The notes under the pieces were generated by a model. The model saw only the letters and a list, made by a program, of their open reading frames with translations, did not search any database and was not told the DNA's origin. A program made the translations under genes and the position numbers. DNA of 64,000 nucleotides from Prasinococcaceae sp. CCMP 1430 (taxonomy: Eukaryota; Prasinodermophyta; Palmophyllophyceae; Prasinococcales; Prasinococcaceae), in the NCBI GenBank assembly GCA_013416795.1, contig RQSC01000029.1:680610-744609 (forward strand), in the 5' to 3' direction. The stretch's first letter is position 1; each line of letters begins with the position of its first letter. This document shows, piece by piece, positions 49,408-59,900 of the stretch.

Positions 49408-50508
49408 AGCGCATGGACGCACACGCACACACATGCACAAGAACGTGCACACACACTCACCCACACACACACCCACGCGCGCTGTGCACGCAACGCTGTG
49501 CGCGCAGAGGCCCGGCGCACCGCCTGGCCGAGGACAGCGCGTCTGACTCGCCCGCGACCGCGACCGCACCCCTTCCCGCAGGCGGTCGAGGGCTTTATGG
49601 ACGCTGGCTACGATGACGCAGCGGCGTGGAGGTACGCCACGTTCTCGTTCTTCAGCGGGATCATTCTCATCGCCATCCTGGACTGGCTCGTGCACAGGAT
49701 CACTGGCTGGGCGCACAACGCAGGGGGGAAGGACGCGGCGGCCGATGGCGCTGTGCCTGGAGCAGTGTGCGTGGCTGAGGGTTGCCACGGCGGCGACGGC
49801 GCCGCACCTGCCGCAGTCGTCGACTCGACCCAGATCACGCTCCAGCCGCCGGGCGTTCAGGCGATTGAGCAGCTGCACCCCCCGCCCCGCCCGGACGTGC
49901 AGGGCGATGCGCTCGACACCAATGTCGCCCTCGTGGGCCAGCTTAGGGAGGGCGTCGAGGGGCTCACGCACGCTGCGGCGGAGGGCGATGAGGAGGGCGG
50001 CGCTGCGGACGCGAAGAAGGACGAGACCCCTGAGGAGAAAGCTGAGCGCACCAAGCTCACCAAAATGTCGCTGCTGACGGGACTGGCCATCGCGATACAC
50101 AACTTCCCCGAGGGTCTGGCAACCTTCGTGGCGACGCTGGCCGACGCGAGCGTGGGCATCAGCGTGGCCATCGCCATCGCGCTGCACAATATTCCGGAGG
50201 GCATTTGCGTTGCTATGCCCGTGTACTACGCGACGGGCTCGAGGTGGAAGGGTTTCCTGTGGTCGTTCCTCAGTGGCGTCTCGGAGCCCATCGGCGCCCT
50301 CATCGGCTATGCCGTCCTTTCCGACGGCTTCTCAGACACGGCCTTCGGCGTGATCTTCGGCATGGTGGGCGGCATGATGGTCTTCATCGCTCTGCGCGAG
50401 CTGCTCCCCACCGCGCACAGGTACGATCCCGAGGACAGCGTCTCGTCCTTCTGCCTCGTGCTGGGAATGGCGCTCATGGCTGCGTCGCTCCTGCTCTTCG
50501 CCATTTGA
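49062..50508 (+). CDS. ZIP-family zinc/metal transporter (ZupT/GufA-like)
   Basis: ZIP transporters move Zn2+ or related metals into the cytosol. Exons 49062-49247 and 49582-50508 join in phase 0 (EIFCVK|AVEGFM) to 370 residues. Exon 1 holds TM1-TM2 with GLSTTIGATFSFC and AGVMIYVSFAEIF. Exon 2 begins TM3, followed by a 110-residue hydrophilic, acidic cytosolic loop (PEEKAERTKLT at its end), and TM4-TM8. The metal site is HNFPEGLATF in TM4 and HNIPEGICVAMPVYY in TM5, as in bacterial ZupT and the GufA subfamily; SEPIGALIGY and MVGGMMVFIALRELLP follow. The loop lacks the usual His-rich metal sensor. The intron contains the 48-bp poly-C tract. Confidence 0.93.
49360..49407. repeat. C48 homopolymer in the ZIP intron
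   Basis: Forty-eight uninterrupted C on the sense strand, followed by a CACA/CACG run (49418-49480) before the acceptor at 49581. Likely to act as part of an over-long pyrimidine region and to be unstable in length between strains. Confidence 0.95.
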
Positions 50509-51328
50509 GGCGGCCATGTATCAATTGATCGCCGTCGGACGGCTCGCCTCGCTGCCTGCGGCCGCCGCTCGGATGGCCCGACAGCGCCAGCGGGGCGGGG
50601 CGGAACGCAGAGGGTCGGGACACCAAAGGGGATGAGAGTTACTTAATAAGGGGGAGCTTCGGGCGCGTGCGGCTGCCACGATCGCGCGCGTCGAGGAGGG
50701 AGGAGGGCGCGGCCGCGCCCCCGACCGTAACAACCACCGCGACACTTTCCACGCGTCGACCAACGTCACCGAACTCGCTCGAGCATTGGCCTTGAGTGGC
50801 TTCTCCCCAGCGCGCACGTGGGGCACGCGTACAGGCACGCGCTGCCGCGCGCATGCGCGCACTCCGCGAGGGAGACGTGATCCCATCGCACGCGCGCGCG
50901 TGCGCCTGCTGCGCCCCACGCGGTCGGACAAGTCTCCCGTCGTTATGTTTGAGCTTTTTTATTACTGTACATATTTCCAACTGCGGTGGGGTGGGGGTTG
51001 TTGTTGTTGCCATGGCGGCAGACTCACACCCTCCCGCACCGCGGGTGGACAGGAGACAAAAAGTCCATCAAAATTCAAACACGTCGTCGCCTCGTGTCCC
51101 TCACCACGCGGTTGTACCGCCCGGTCAAGTCGGATCCGGCGCGCGCCGCTCGGCGGGGGCGTGGAGTTTTTTACCCCGGCCGCGGATGGGAAGTTTGGGT
51201 GGGAGAGACACGATTGAATGAGAGGAAGCGAGCGCGGTGCGCAGCGGGTTTGCGCCGCGGCGCGGAAGCGCGCGCGCTGACGGGGGTGGGTGGGGGCAGC
51301 GCGGCACACGTCGCGCGGGCGGCGGCGC
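50509..51328. other. ZIP 3' flank and casein kinase 1 5' flank
   Basis: An 820-bp stretch without a recognisable gene. An AT-richer island at 50935-50985, followed by a TTG run (50996-51010), and another at 51050-51090 may mark the CK1 promoter. GC content rises steeply toward the gap. Confidence 0.4.
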
Positions 51329-52171
51329 NNNNNNNNNNNNNNNNNNNNNNNNNNNNNNNNNNNNNNNNNNNNNNNNNNNNNNNNNNNNNNNNNNNNNNNN
51401 NNNNNNNNNNNNNNNNNNNNNNNNNNNNNNNNNNNNNNNNNNNNNNNNNNNNNNNNNNNNNNNNNNNNNNNNNNNNNNNNNNNNNNNNNNNNNNNNNNNN
51501 NNNNNNNNNNNNNNNNNNNNNNNNNNNNNNNNNNNNNNNNNNNNNNNNNNNNNNNNNNNNNNNNNNNNNNNNNNNNNNNNNNNNNNNNNNNNNNNNNNNN
51601 NNNNNNNNNNNNNNNNNNNNNNNNNNNNNNNNNNNNNNNNNNNNNNNNNNNNNNNNNNNNNNNNNNNNNNNNNNNNNNNNNNNNNNNNNNNNNNNNNNNN
51701 NNNNNNNNNNNNNNNNNNNNNNNNNNNNNNNNNNNNNNNNNNNNNNNNNNNNNNNNNNNNNNNNNNNNNNNNNNNNNNNNNNNNNNNNNNNNNNNNNNNN
51801 NNNNNNNNNNNNNNNNNNNNNNNNNNNNNNNNNNNNNNNNNNNNNNNNNNNNNNNNNNNNNNNNNNNNNNNNNNNNNNNNNNNNNNNNNNNNNNNNNNNN
51901 NNNNNNNNNNNNNNNNNNNNNNNNNNNNNNNNNNNNNNNNNNNNNNNNNNNNNNNNNNNNNNNNNNNNNNNNNNNNNNNNNNNNNNNNNNNNNNNNNNNN
52001 NNNNNNNNNNNNNNNNNNNNNNNNNNNNNNNNNNNNNNNNNNNNNNNNNNNNNNNNNNNNNNNNNNNNNNNNNNNNNNNNNNNNNNNNNNNNNNNNNNNN
52101 NNNNNNNNNNNNNNNNNNNNNNNNNNNNNNNNNNNNNNNNNNNNNNNNNNNNNNNNNNNNNNNNNNNNNNN
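51329..52171. other. Assembly gap (843 N)
   Basis: Run of N in GC-extreme DNA. It must contain the casein kinase 1 N-lobe exon(s), since no N-lobe sequence is found on either side. Confidence 0.99.
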
Positions 52172-52567
52172 CGCGCCTGCGGCGCCGCCGCCGCCCCCCG
52201 GCCGCGCGCGCGCGTGTGCGTTGCGATCGCAGGTGTCCGCTGTTTTTTTTTTTTTTCGACGCGCGGTGGAGGTGGGCGCGCGCGAGGGCACCGAGGCGTG
52301 CGCGCGCGCCACGCTCTTCCCGCCCCCCCCCGCACCTGTTTCGCGGACTGGGGGGGAGGCGAAGCCCTCCCTCGTGCGCCGTGCGGGGGATTGGCAGTTC
52401 GCCCCGCGCCCGGGACGTCCCCATTCCCCTCCGAACGCGCGTGGGGCGTTGGGCGCGCGCGCGCGCACGCACGCGCTTGCGAACAGGCAGGGCAGGACCT
52501 TCGTGCCGGGCGCTGACTCCCATCCCCCCACACCCGCCAACCCCTCCCCTTCCCCCCACACCCGCAG

Positions 52568-53442
52568 CGGGCATCCCCAACGTGCGCTGGTTCGGCGTGG
52601 AGGGCGACTACAACGTGATGGTGATGGACCTGCTGGGTCCCTCGCTCGAGGACCTGTTCAACTTCTGCGGTCGCAAGTTCATGCTCAAGACGGTGCTCAT
52701 GCTTGCCGACCAGCTGCTGAGCAGGATTGAGTACGTGCACCTCCGCAGCTTCATCCACCGCGACATCAAGCCGGACAACTTCCTCATGGGCCTGGGCAAG
52801 CGCGCCAACCAGGTGAACGTGATCGACTTCGGCCTCGCAAAGAAGTATCGCGACCCCAAGACGCACATCCACATCCCCTACAGGGAGAACAAGAACCTCA
52901 CCGGCACCGCGCGCTACGCCTCGATCAACACGCACCTTGGCATCGAGCAGTCGCGCCGCGACGACCTCGAGTCGCTCGGCTACGTGCTCATGTACTTCCT
53001 GCGCGGGAGCCTGCCGTGGCAGGGCATGCGCGCGGCCACCAAGAAGCAGAAGTACGAAAAAATCAGCGAGAAGAAAATGAGCACACCCATCGAGGTGCTC
53101 TGCAAGGGCTTCCCGCAGGAGTTCGTGACCTACTTTCAGGTGTGCCGCTCGCTGCGGTTCGATGACAAGCCGGACTACTCGTACCTGCGCAAGCTCTTCC
53201 GCGACCTCTTCATCAAGGAGGGCTACCAGTACGACTACGTCTTTGACTGGACCATCCTCAAGTACCAGCAGAGCCAGCAAAATTCGAGCGGCGGCGCGGG
53301 GGGCTCGGGGACGCAGCAGGCAGGCTCCAGGTCGCGCGAGGCGAGCGGCAGGGCGCCTGAGGCGAGCCCCAAGCGAGGGGCGTCGGGGGCTTTGGCGAGC
53401 GCGGCAGCAGGTGGCAGGCAAGCATCGGGATCGCGCAGATGA
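52568..53442 (+). CDS. CK1: Casein kinase 1 (delta/epsilon/HRR25-like), C-terminal exon
   Basis: CK1 is a Ser/Thr kinase in circadian, DNA repair, trafficking and ciliary control. The last exon starts after CACCCGCAG with [30 protein letters not shown], i.e. from about residue 57 of the family. It contains [13 protein letters not shown] (catalytic loop), [13 protein letters not shown] (DFG), the CK1-specific [60 protein letters not shown], and [15 protein letters not shown]...[12 protein letters not shown]. The tail is a short Gln/Ser/Gly/Ala-rich region (about 60 residues), the usual site of inhibitory autophosphorylation. The glycine loop and catalytic Lys are not visible; they fall in the assembly gap. 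A TTTTTTTTTTTTTTT run at 52242-52256 lies in the intron. Confidence 0.95.
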
Positions 53443-54064
53443 TCCTGCCGAGCGCCATCGGGGTGGGATGGTTGGTGGGTGGACGGCGGTGATGCCGGTG
53501 GGCTGATGCCATGTAAGAAGCGTGAGTGGACGCTGACACTCGCTGCACATGGGCACCTCGCGAGTCGGCCACTTGGTCGCGCGCCAGAGCGCTCGCGCGT
53601 CGGCGTGTGAGGGAGGAAGCCGCTCAGCCATCCCATCGACCAGCCAGGTGCCTCTGCTCGCGCTTTGGATACTCAGGATAGACAGGCAGCGGATCAGGTG
53701 GTGAAATCAGATTCGCTCGTCTGGTCAATTTTTCTGCAGCGCAGCGCCCGGACACACTGTGCGGGCGCGCGCCGGCGTCGCGCCACTGCACTTGCGAGCG
53801 CTTGCCAGCCGCCACGCCGCCGCCGCCGCCGCCGCCACACCGTCGCGCCATCAATCGGTCCTGCCCTCGCCCGTCGATCGCGCAGAGCGCCTCTGCGCCA
53901 TGGGGACCACATACAGTGGTGCGTCGCCAGCGAGCGGCTGCTCGTGCGAGTATATGTGCCCCATTTTTCTGGCTGGGCGCTGCGGCAGCGCCCATCGCAG
54001 CCGCCAAGAGGTACTGTGGCTGACGAGCAGCCGCCCTTTGCGCGCCCGGCCTTCCTGCACGCAG
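53443..54064. other. CK1 3' flank and 5' region of the next gene
   Basis: Mostly non-coding. Near 53880-54010 one plus frame reads MGTTYSGASPASGCSC and another reads CAPFFWLGAAAAPIAAA, the latter hydrophobic enough to be part of a signal peptide for the downstream Cys-containing protein, but I could not find a splice that joins it in phase. Confidence 0.35.
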
Positions 54065-54678
54065 CGTATCCGCCGCCCAACTGCGAGAAGGCGATCTGGG
54101 AAGGCGGCTACGAGTCTGTCAAGTGGTCCACTGATGCCAAGCTCGTCAATGCTTTGCCTACTCCGTACATTACCGGCTCCGCGGCCGACCCGGTCTCAGA
54201 CAAGTGGCTGATTCCCACCGGCCTCAACGATTACTCATGGGTGTACACCAGCGATCCAGACGAGCTGACGTGGCAGGATGACGGCACCATCACCTGGACC
54301 GAGGGCAACGCGCCGTCCATCTGCACCGGCACGCCGTACGGCCCAGGGACGATCGTGTGCGCTAACACCGACAATGGCGGCTACCGCGCGATATTCGCCA
54401 CGTCGTACACGAATGACTGCAAGGTCGACAACGCCACCTTCATCTACGCCAAGTACGTACGAGCCGAGCGCGCGTGTACGTGCGTGAGTGTATGTGTGCG
54501 CGCGCGTGCGTGCACGCGTGCGTGCATACATACTGCTGCTTGGCAAGACGCGCGCACTGACGCGCACACGCGCACAGGTCTTGGACGGTCGGCTGCACGT
54601 CCGAAGCTTGCAACCCGTCCGTCGCCTACACCGAGTTTTACCGCAAGGCCTCGGACGGTTCCTACGGTCACCACTGAC
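54065..54678 (+). CDS. Small Cys-containing, probably secreted protein, N-terminus unresolved
   Basis: I do not recognise the family. Exons 54065-54452 and 54578-54678 join cleanly (AA|GTACGT ... CACAG|GTC, restoring Lys). The readable protein has about 160 residues: YPPPNCEKAIWEGGYESVKW, DKWLIPTGLNDYSWVYTSD, LTWQDDGTITWTEGNAPSIC, CANTDNGGYRAIF, NDCKVDNATFIYAK, then SWTVGCTSEACNPSVAYTEF and YRKASDGSYGHH. Six or so Cys, many Trp/Tyr/Asn/Thr and few charges suggest an extracellular beta-rich domain, possibly carbohydrate-binding; that is inference from composition. Codon composition is less Ala/Arg-biased than shadows, so the exon is real. The signal peptide should be upstream (53880-54060). 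Confidence 0.6.
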
Positions 54679-55161
54679 CAGTGACTTGAGCAAGCGAGCG
54701 TCTGCGCGACCAGTGCGTGGCAACTTTTGAAGCGCGTACCACTACACTGTTAGTACTACAGTCAGAGTAGCCTCTCTACTAGTGGCTACTCGGGACCGAG
54801 GGAGGACATCGCAACTATCGCCGCGTCTAACGAAAGAGGCGGGTGCATAGATACCTCTACCATCGACCGACGCTGTCTTGTAGCTGTGACCGTGGATTGG
54901 CGCCGACGAGAGACAAACAGAGAGGCTCTTGACGGAGCTCAGGGACAGCGTGGTACACTGCCTCAGGCTTCTCCGTCAGCAGACCGTCAAACGACGGCGA
55001 CCGACGCGCTCCGTCGCGCGCAGTAACGCTCGCCACCCGTTTGAGTCGCCCTCCAAGTTTGCTTTAAGTGATCTGTCCTTCGAGCGCGAGGAGTCTCCGG
55101 CGCGCGTCGCCGCCGCGAGCTTCCAATGAGGGCGTGCGAACCACGCGGGCAAGGATGTCAC
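54679..55161. other. 3' flanks of two convergent genes, lower GC
   Basis: No gene recognised. GC is near 55 percent to about 54990, lower than most of the window. A perfect 7-bp hairpin lies at 54766-54790. Confidence 0.45.
54766..54790 (+). other. Short hairpin in 3' flank (7-bp stem, 11-nt loop)
   Basis: AGTAGCC (54766-54772) and GGCTACT (54784-54790) are exact reverse complements. It sits 88 bp after the stop of the preceding plus-strand gene and could be a 3' UTR structure; it does not match the histone 3' stem-loop consensus. Confidence 0.35.
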
Positions 55162-55884
55162 TCACCTGACGAAGGGCACGCCGCTCCACGGCACTCGCCG
55201 CTTGTACTCGTGCCATGCGTCGCCGAAGAGGTGCTCGAGCGTGCGCTCCTCGTACGGAATACGCTCGGCAAAGAAGCGGCGCGCCGCCTCGGCGAATGCG
55301 ACCGCGCCAACTGGGTTACCTGCGCACAGGTGGGCGCGTGGGCGGCGCAGCGTCAGCCGCCGAGCGCGCGCGAACCACGCGTGCGTGTGCGCGCGCACGG
55401 CGGGAGGAGAGCGGCGAGCGCGTACTCGCGCCACACGCGCTCGCACTCACGCACCGAGCATCAACTGCGTGCCAACCGCCCACAGCGACCAGCCGCCGTA
55501 GCCCGGGTGCCGGCACACGGCGTACGGTCCGCTCGTGACGAGCGCGTGGCCGTCGCGGCGGTGTGTCTTGATGTCGTGCGTGAACGCACGGCCGGCCCAC
55601 GCCATCGCCCCCTTGCGCACGGCCTCGCCGAAGACGACAAGCGTGGCGCCCGCGGTGAAGGCGTGCGACACCATGCTGCGCTTCGCGCCGGGGAAGAGCG
55701 CCGCGCCGAGCACGAACTCGGCGGCGCCACCGGCCATCGCGAGCAGGTACGGCCTCTGCAGCAGCGCCGAGTCGAGCGAGAGGTTGTCGCCGTTGTGCCA
55801 CGCGACGAGCGCGAGCTCCGACGCGTGGAAGAAGCCCAGGGCCGCGGCGAAGCAGCTGAACGACGCGCCCAGCGAGACGGGCAT
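55162..55884 (-). CDS. ICMT: Protein-S-isoprenylcysteine O-methyltransferase (ICMT/Ste14-like)
   Basis: ICMT methylates the C-terminal prenylcysteine of CaaX proteins such as Ras/Rho GTPases in the ER membrane. Exons 55884-55455 and 55319-55162 join in phase 1 across MLG|NPVGAV, restoring the family's LGNPV motif. FFHASELALVAWHNGDNLSLDSALL, ITGPY-type core SGPYAVCRHPGYGGWSLWAVGTQLML, and the C-terminal FFAERIPYEERTLEHLFGDAWHEYKRRVPWSGVPF (RI..EE..L...FG..Y..Y...VP) are diagnostic for the SAM- and prenyl-binding region. At 195 residues from Met 55884 it is shorter than yeast Ste14 (239), so one or two N-terminal membrane helices may be missing or lie in an unseen upstream exon. Confidence 0.88.
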
Positions 55885-56331
55885 CGCAACAGGCGGGGAA
55901 GTCGGGGATGGGGGGGCGGCGGGCAGGGCGGGGGGCGCGGGCGCCCCGCCGCCGCCCCCGCTCGAGCGCGCAGTGTGGCGCCCACAGCACCCCGCTCGGC
56001 CTCTGCCCCCCAGATTTAAACCCTAACCCAATCACATCCCCAACCATAACCCAAAGGTCCACCATTTGTCTCAGGCCGAAAATCCGCGGTTTGTTTTGAA
56101 TGAACGCCATTATTACGTATATTAAGTCGCGATGGAAAGATCAAATCTCTTCCAAAGTTGGACTCTACGGAACGAATTTGGAAGGTGGAGGAACGACTCG
56201 TGGAGCAGGGCGGCCGGGCGGCCGAGCGCATCCAACCGACGGCGAGCGGCGCCAACCGACGGGTGCGCCCGCGCGCGAGCGGCGCGGGCACACTCTGCGC
56301 GACCCCTTGCGCCCCGCGCGTGCGCGCCGCG
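55885..56331. promoter_or_regulatory. Divergent promoter region ICMT / MGCC protein
   Basis: A 447-bp head-to-head spacer. The AT-rich island (56012-56185) holds telo-box TTTAAACCCTAACCC at 56015-56029, a looser CCATAACCC at 56044, and ATATTAA at 56119-56125. The remainder is GC-rich 5' UTR on both sides. Confidence 0.55.
56018..56029 (+). promoter_or_regulatory. Telo-box AAACCCTAACCC
   Basis: Exact telo-box core with an extra CCC, 134 bp upstream of the ICMT start on the minus strand and 303 bp from the plus-strand start. Confidence 0.5.
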
Positions 56332-56856
56332 ATGGGCTGCTGCGGCCCCGATGCGCCCCCGGGCGGCGGGAAGATGCTCGGGCGGCTCCAATTCCACGGC
56401 GCCGGGGTGTGCGGGGACCAGCGCCCGCTCACGTTCAAGGCGGGCGAGTGCTGCCTGCCATCGGGGCCGAGCGACGCGCGCTGGCTCGCGGCCGCGCCGG
56501 GCTTCGCGCCCCTGCTGGCCGAGGTGGACCAGTACGCCGTCGTCAAGCCGTGTTGCGGCTGCGCCTCGGCGGACCCCTTCGCCTCCAAGACCGCGCTCGA
56601 CGGCGAGTGGACGCCCAAGGCAAACGCGTACCTGGCCCAGCACGGCCTCGTGTGCCAGATCCACGCCTTTTACCAATACGTGAGCACCGGCCAGGGCGGC
56701 ACGGCGGTGCCCATGGCGCACCTGCTCATCTACGCGCTGGACGACCCGGCCGCCGCGGCCGACATGGCCAAGAACGCCGAGGAGTCGGCCGAGGCGATCG
56801 CCAAGGAGGGGGCGCAGAGGGCCGACAAGGCGCCCACGCAGCAGAGCATGCGGTGA
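56332..56856 (+). CDS. MGCC-type acylated small protein, function unknown
   Basis: I do not recognise the family. The 174-residue protein begins MGCCGPDAPPGGG: Gly2 with Cys3-Cys4 is a classic N-myristoylation plus palmitoylation signal for plasma-membrane anchoring. The body is compact and Cys-containing: LQFHGAGVCGDQRPLTFKAG, ECCLPSGPSDARWL, YAVVKPCCGCASADPF, AYLAQHGLVCQIHAFYQY, PMAHLLIYAL; it ends in an Ala/Glu/Lys-rich helix (DMAKNAEESAEAIAKEGAQR). The CC and CCGC clusters might bind metal. No intron. It shares a promoter with ICMT, another lipid-modification gene, but a functional link is speculation. Confidence 0.75.
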   Translation: MGCCGPDAPPGGGKMLGRLQFHGAGVCGDQRPLTFKAGECCLPSGPSDARWLAAAPGFAPLLAEVDQYAVVKPCCGCASADPFASKTALDGEWTPKANAYLAQHGLVCQIHAFYQYVSTGQGGTAVPMAHLLIYALDDPAAAADMAKNAEESAEAIAKEGAQRADKAPTQQSMR

Positions 56857-56991
56857 CGCGCGCGCAAAGGTAGTAAACTACAGAACATTACCAGCGATCA
56901 CACCGGCCACCCACCCGAGGCGGCCACCCACACGACTCGGCGTGCGCGATGTGTGTTCACGAAGTCGTCGCGGTTGTCTCCTGACACGACG

Positions 56992-59900
56992 TCATCCCTG
57001 AGACGCCTGCGAGACAGCGACGGGCTGCTGCTGCGCACCCGCACCACCACCCCCGCCGAGCTGACCCCCATCGCCACCCTGCACGCAGCTTCGGGCGACG
57101 GACTGGAAGAGCCTCTCGATCTCGGGCGCGCAGCGCGTGAAGCCGCGCGCCCAGAAGGAGTACGTCGGGTTCTTGATCAGCTCGATGAAGCTGACGAGCA
57201 GCCCCCACGGGTGCGGGCGGTTGACGATGAGGCGCTCGAGCAGCACGCGCGTGATCTGCTCCTGCACGGCCTCGCTGGGCGCCTCGGCGAACAGCTGGAG
57301 CAGCAGGCAGCTGAAGAGGTGCGTGTGCGCGTTGGGGTAGCGCAGCTGGTTTGACAGCGCGTTGAAGAGGAGGTAGCGCCCCTCGGCATCGAGCTCAGCC
57401 ACCAGGTACTTCATCACCTCCATGGGCGCGCCCTGCGCAGCCGCGGGCACCGACGTGCCCTTGGACTGCGCGTGGGCCACCGCGAGCGACCCCAGGTGGA
57501 GCACGAAGCCGTTCATCGCGGGCGTCGCGTAGGCGCCGCTGCCGCCGCCACCCTTGCCCCCGACGCGCATTGACTTGAGCGCCTCCTGGACCACCCGCGC
57601 CGCCGGCGCGCTACCCTGCACGAGCGCTTGCATGTCACGCCGCAGCGCAGCGCTGGGCACCAGCTGCTCCGCGTCGGCGGCCATGCGGGGCACCTGCGTA
57701 ATCTCCGGGAGCATGTCCACCTTGAGGTTGGGCGTGAAGGGGTCGGGCAGACGCATCCCGGCGGGGAAGGCGGAGAGCACGAGATTCCTGAGCTGCACGC
57801 ACGTGAGCGGGATGGCGTCGCAGAGCGCCGCGTGATGTTCGCACAGGAACGAGGGCGCGTCGTGCAGCAGCACCAGCAGCACGCGCAGCACGCCGCGGTA
57901 CATCACGCGCATGGGCTCCGACAGCTCGGCGGCGCCGAGGGCGGGCTCCACGAATCGCAGCGCGGCCACGATGAGGCGCTTGAACAGATCCCAGCCCGCG
58001 CGATTCGCCAGCATCTTGGGCATGTACGTGCGGTGCGAGACGAGCTCGAGCCAGGCGAACGCGAACGCTGGCACACGCAGCGGCTGGACGGCCACGTAGA
58101 GCTGTGCAAGCGAGGACAGCGCGTGGGCGCGCCCGGCCTCGCCTTCCATGCCATCAACCGCCGACGTGAGGTCAGCGGACCACGTCACCAGCAGCCGGAA
58201 GTACGGCCTCGCGTTGAAGCCCGCACCCTGCTCGTCCGCGTCCGCCACCAGCGCGCGCGCGGCAACGCCGAGGACCTTGGTGAGCATGGCCGCCGAGCGC
58301 TGCGCGGCGACCTGCGGCGGCGGCGCAGGCTGGCCGGGAGCCGACTGCCCGGCCCCCTTAATCACGTAGAGCGCCAGTTTGGCGAACGCGTCCACCGCCT
58401 GGAAGTTCAAGCGAGCCGGTGCGCCCTGCGCTCCCGCGCCGCCGGGCGCGGCCTCGCCGCTGGCGACGCAGTGCGCCGTGCACAGCTCCATGAGGATGAG
58501 GAGGAGGCGCTCGGTGGTCTCGTCGCCACGCGTAAGCCCCGCCGCCTGCAGCTGCGCAACGAACGCGGTGGCCGCGCCGCGGCCCGCCTCGTACACCCGC
58601 GCCCACTCCTCGAAGAGCGCCACCGCCTGCTCGCGGAGGCCCGCGCGGTCGCCGCCGCGCTTGTCGCTTGCTGCCGCCGCCGCACCCGCGACGGCGCTGG
58701 CAGCAGCCGCGCCGCCAGGCCCGCTCCCGCTCGAGCGCCTGCCTGAAGAGCGCGCGGCCTCAAGCAGCTGCGAGAGCGGGTCGTTGGGCCCCGCGCCCGC
58801 AGCCGCCTTGGAGAGCGCCTCCATGGTCGCCGTGAGCTCCGAGGCTGGCACCGCGCGGGCCTCAACGCACGCGCCCTGGACGACGAGCGCAGCGAACTCG
58901 GTGTGCCTGCCGCCGGCAAGCCGCACGAGCGCGCTGTCCACGTCGCGCGGGGCCACCGCGTGCGCGCGCAGAAGCGCCACCACGTGCTCCGGCCTCACCG
59001 TGAGCTCGTTCGCGCCGAGCGCATGCGCAAGCGCCGTAGCCACGTCCTTGGGCACCCGCTGGGGTGCGAGGCCGGCTATGGCGGCCACCGCCGCGGCGAG
59101 GCCGCCGTGCAGAATCCGCGCGCTTGGTGGCGACTCCAGCAGGCGCGTCAGTGCGCGCATCGCCCCCGCACCGGCAACGGCGGGCCGCCTCGCCGGCTGC
59201 ACCGCGGCCACCGCGTCGCGCGCCTCGGCGACCGCCGCGCGCGCTTCGTGCGTCGAGGGCAGGCTGTCGAAGGTGTTGGTGCCCTCATCGTTGCGCAGCA
59301 AGCCGTCGAGCCGCGTGAGCGCCGCGTTCACCAGCTCCGACGCGGCCTCCTCCGCACTCGCCGGCGGCGCTTGCGACGATGCCTGCGCGCCCGACGCGCC
59401 GGACCCCGTGCCAGCACCCCCGGCGCCGCCGGAGGCGGTGCCGGCCGAGGAGCCACCGCTGCCACCGCCGCTCGCTGCCGAGCCGTAGAGCGCCTGCTTT
59501 GGGATGCGCGTGAAGTCGTCGTACACGCGCTGCTGCGTGCGCGACAGCGGACCCGGCTTGGGGCGCAGCAGCTCGGGCAGCTCGCCTGGGTAGCGCCCCT
59601 GGCTAAGCACGGCCATGTCGTAGAACGGCTGGCTGCCGTGAGTGGTCTCGCGATGCTTGCGGCGCGCGGTGTAGGCCTGAGACAGCGCCTCATCCACATC
59701 GCGTATGGCCTTCTCCGTCGCCGCCTTCTCGATGAGGGCGCACCCAAGCTCGAGATTGTCGGCGGTGACCACCTGCACAGCCTGGTCGAGGATAGCGGCG
59801 TCCATGGACACGCCTGCCGAGCGCACCACCTCCTGCATGAGCTGGCGGTGGTGGTTCGCCATCGACACACGCAGCGGCTCGCGGCACGTCACCAGCGCAA

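Noticed and set aside
50962-53631. 889-residue minus-strand frame across the large gap
   Set aside because: Antisense of casein kinase 1 plus 843 N.
54929-55129. 66-residue plus-strand ORF in the lower-GC 3' region
   Set aside because: No family resemblance, no splice context, and located between two convergent gene ends where UTRs are expected.
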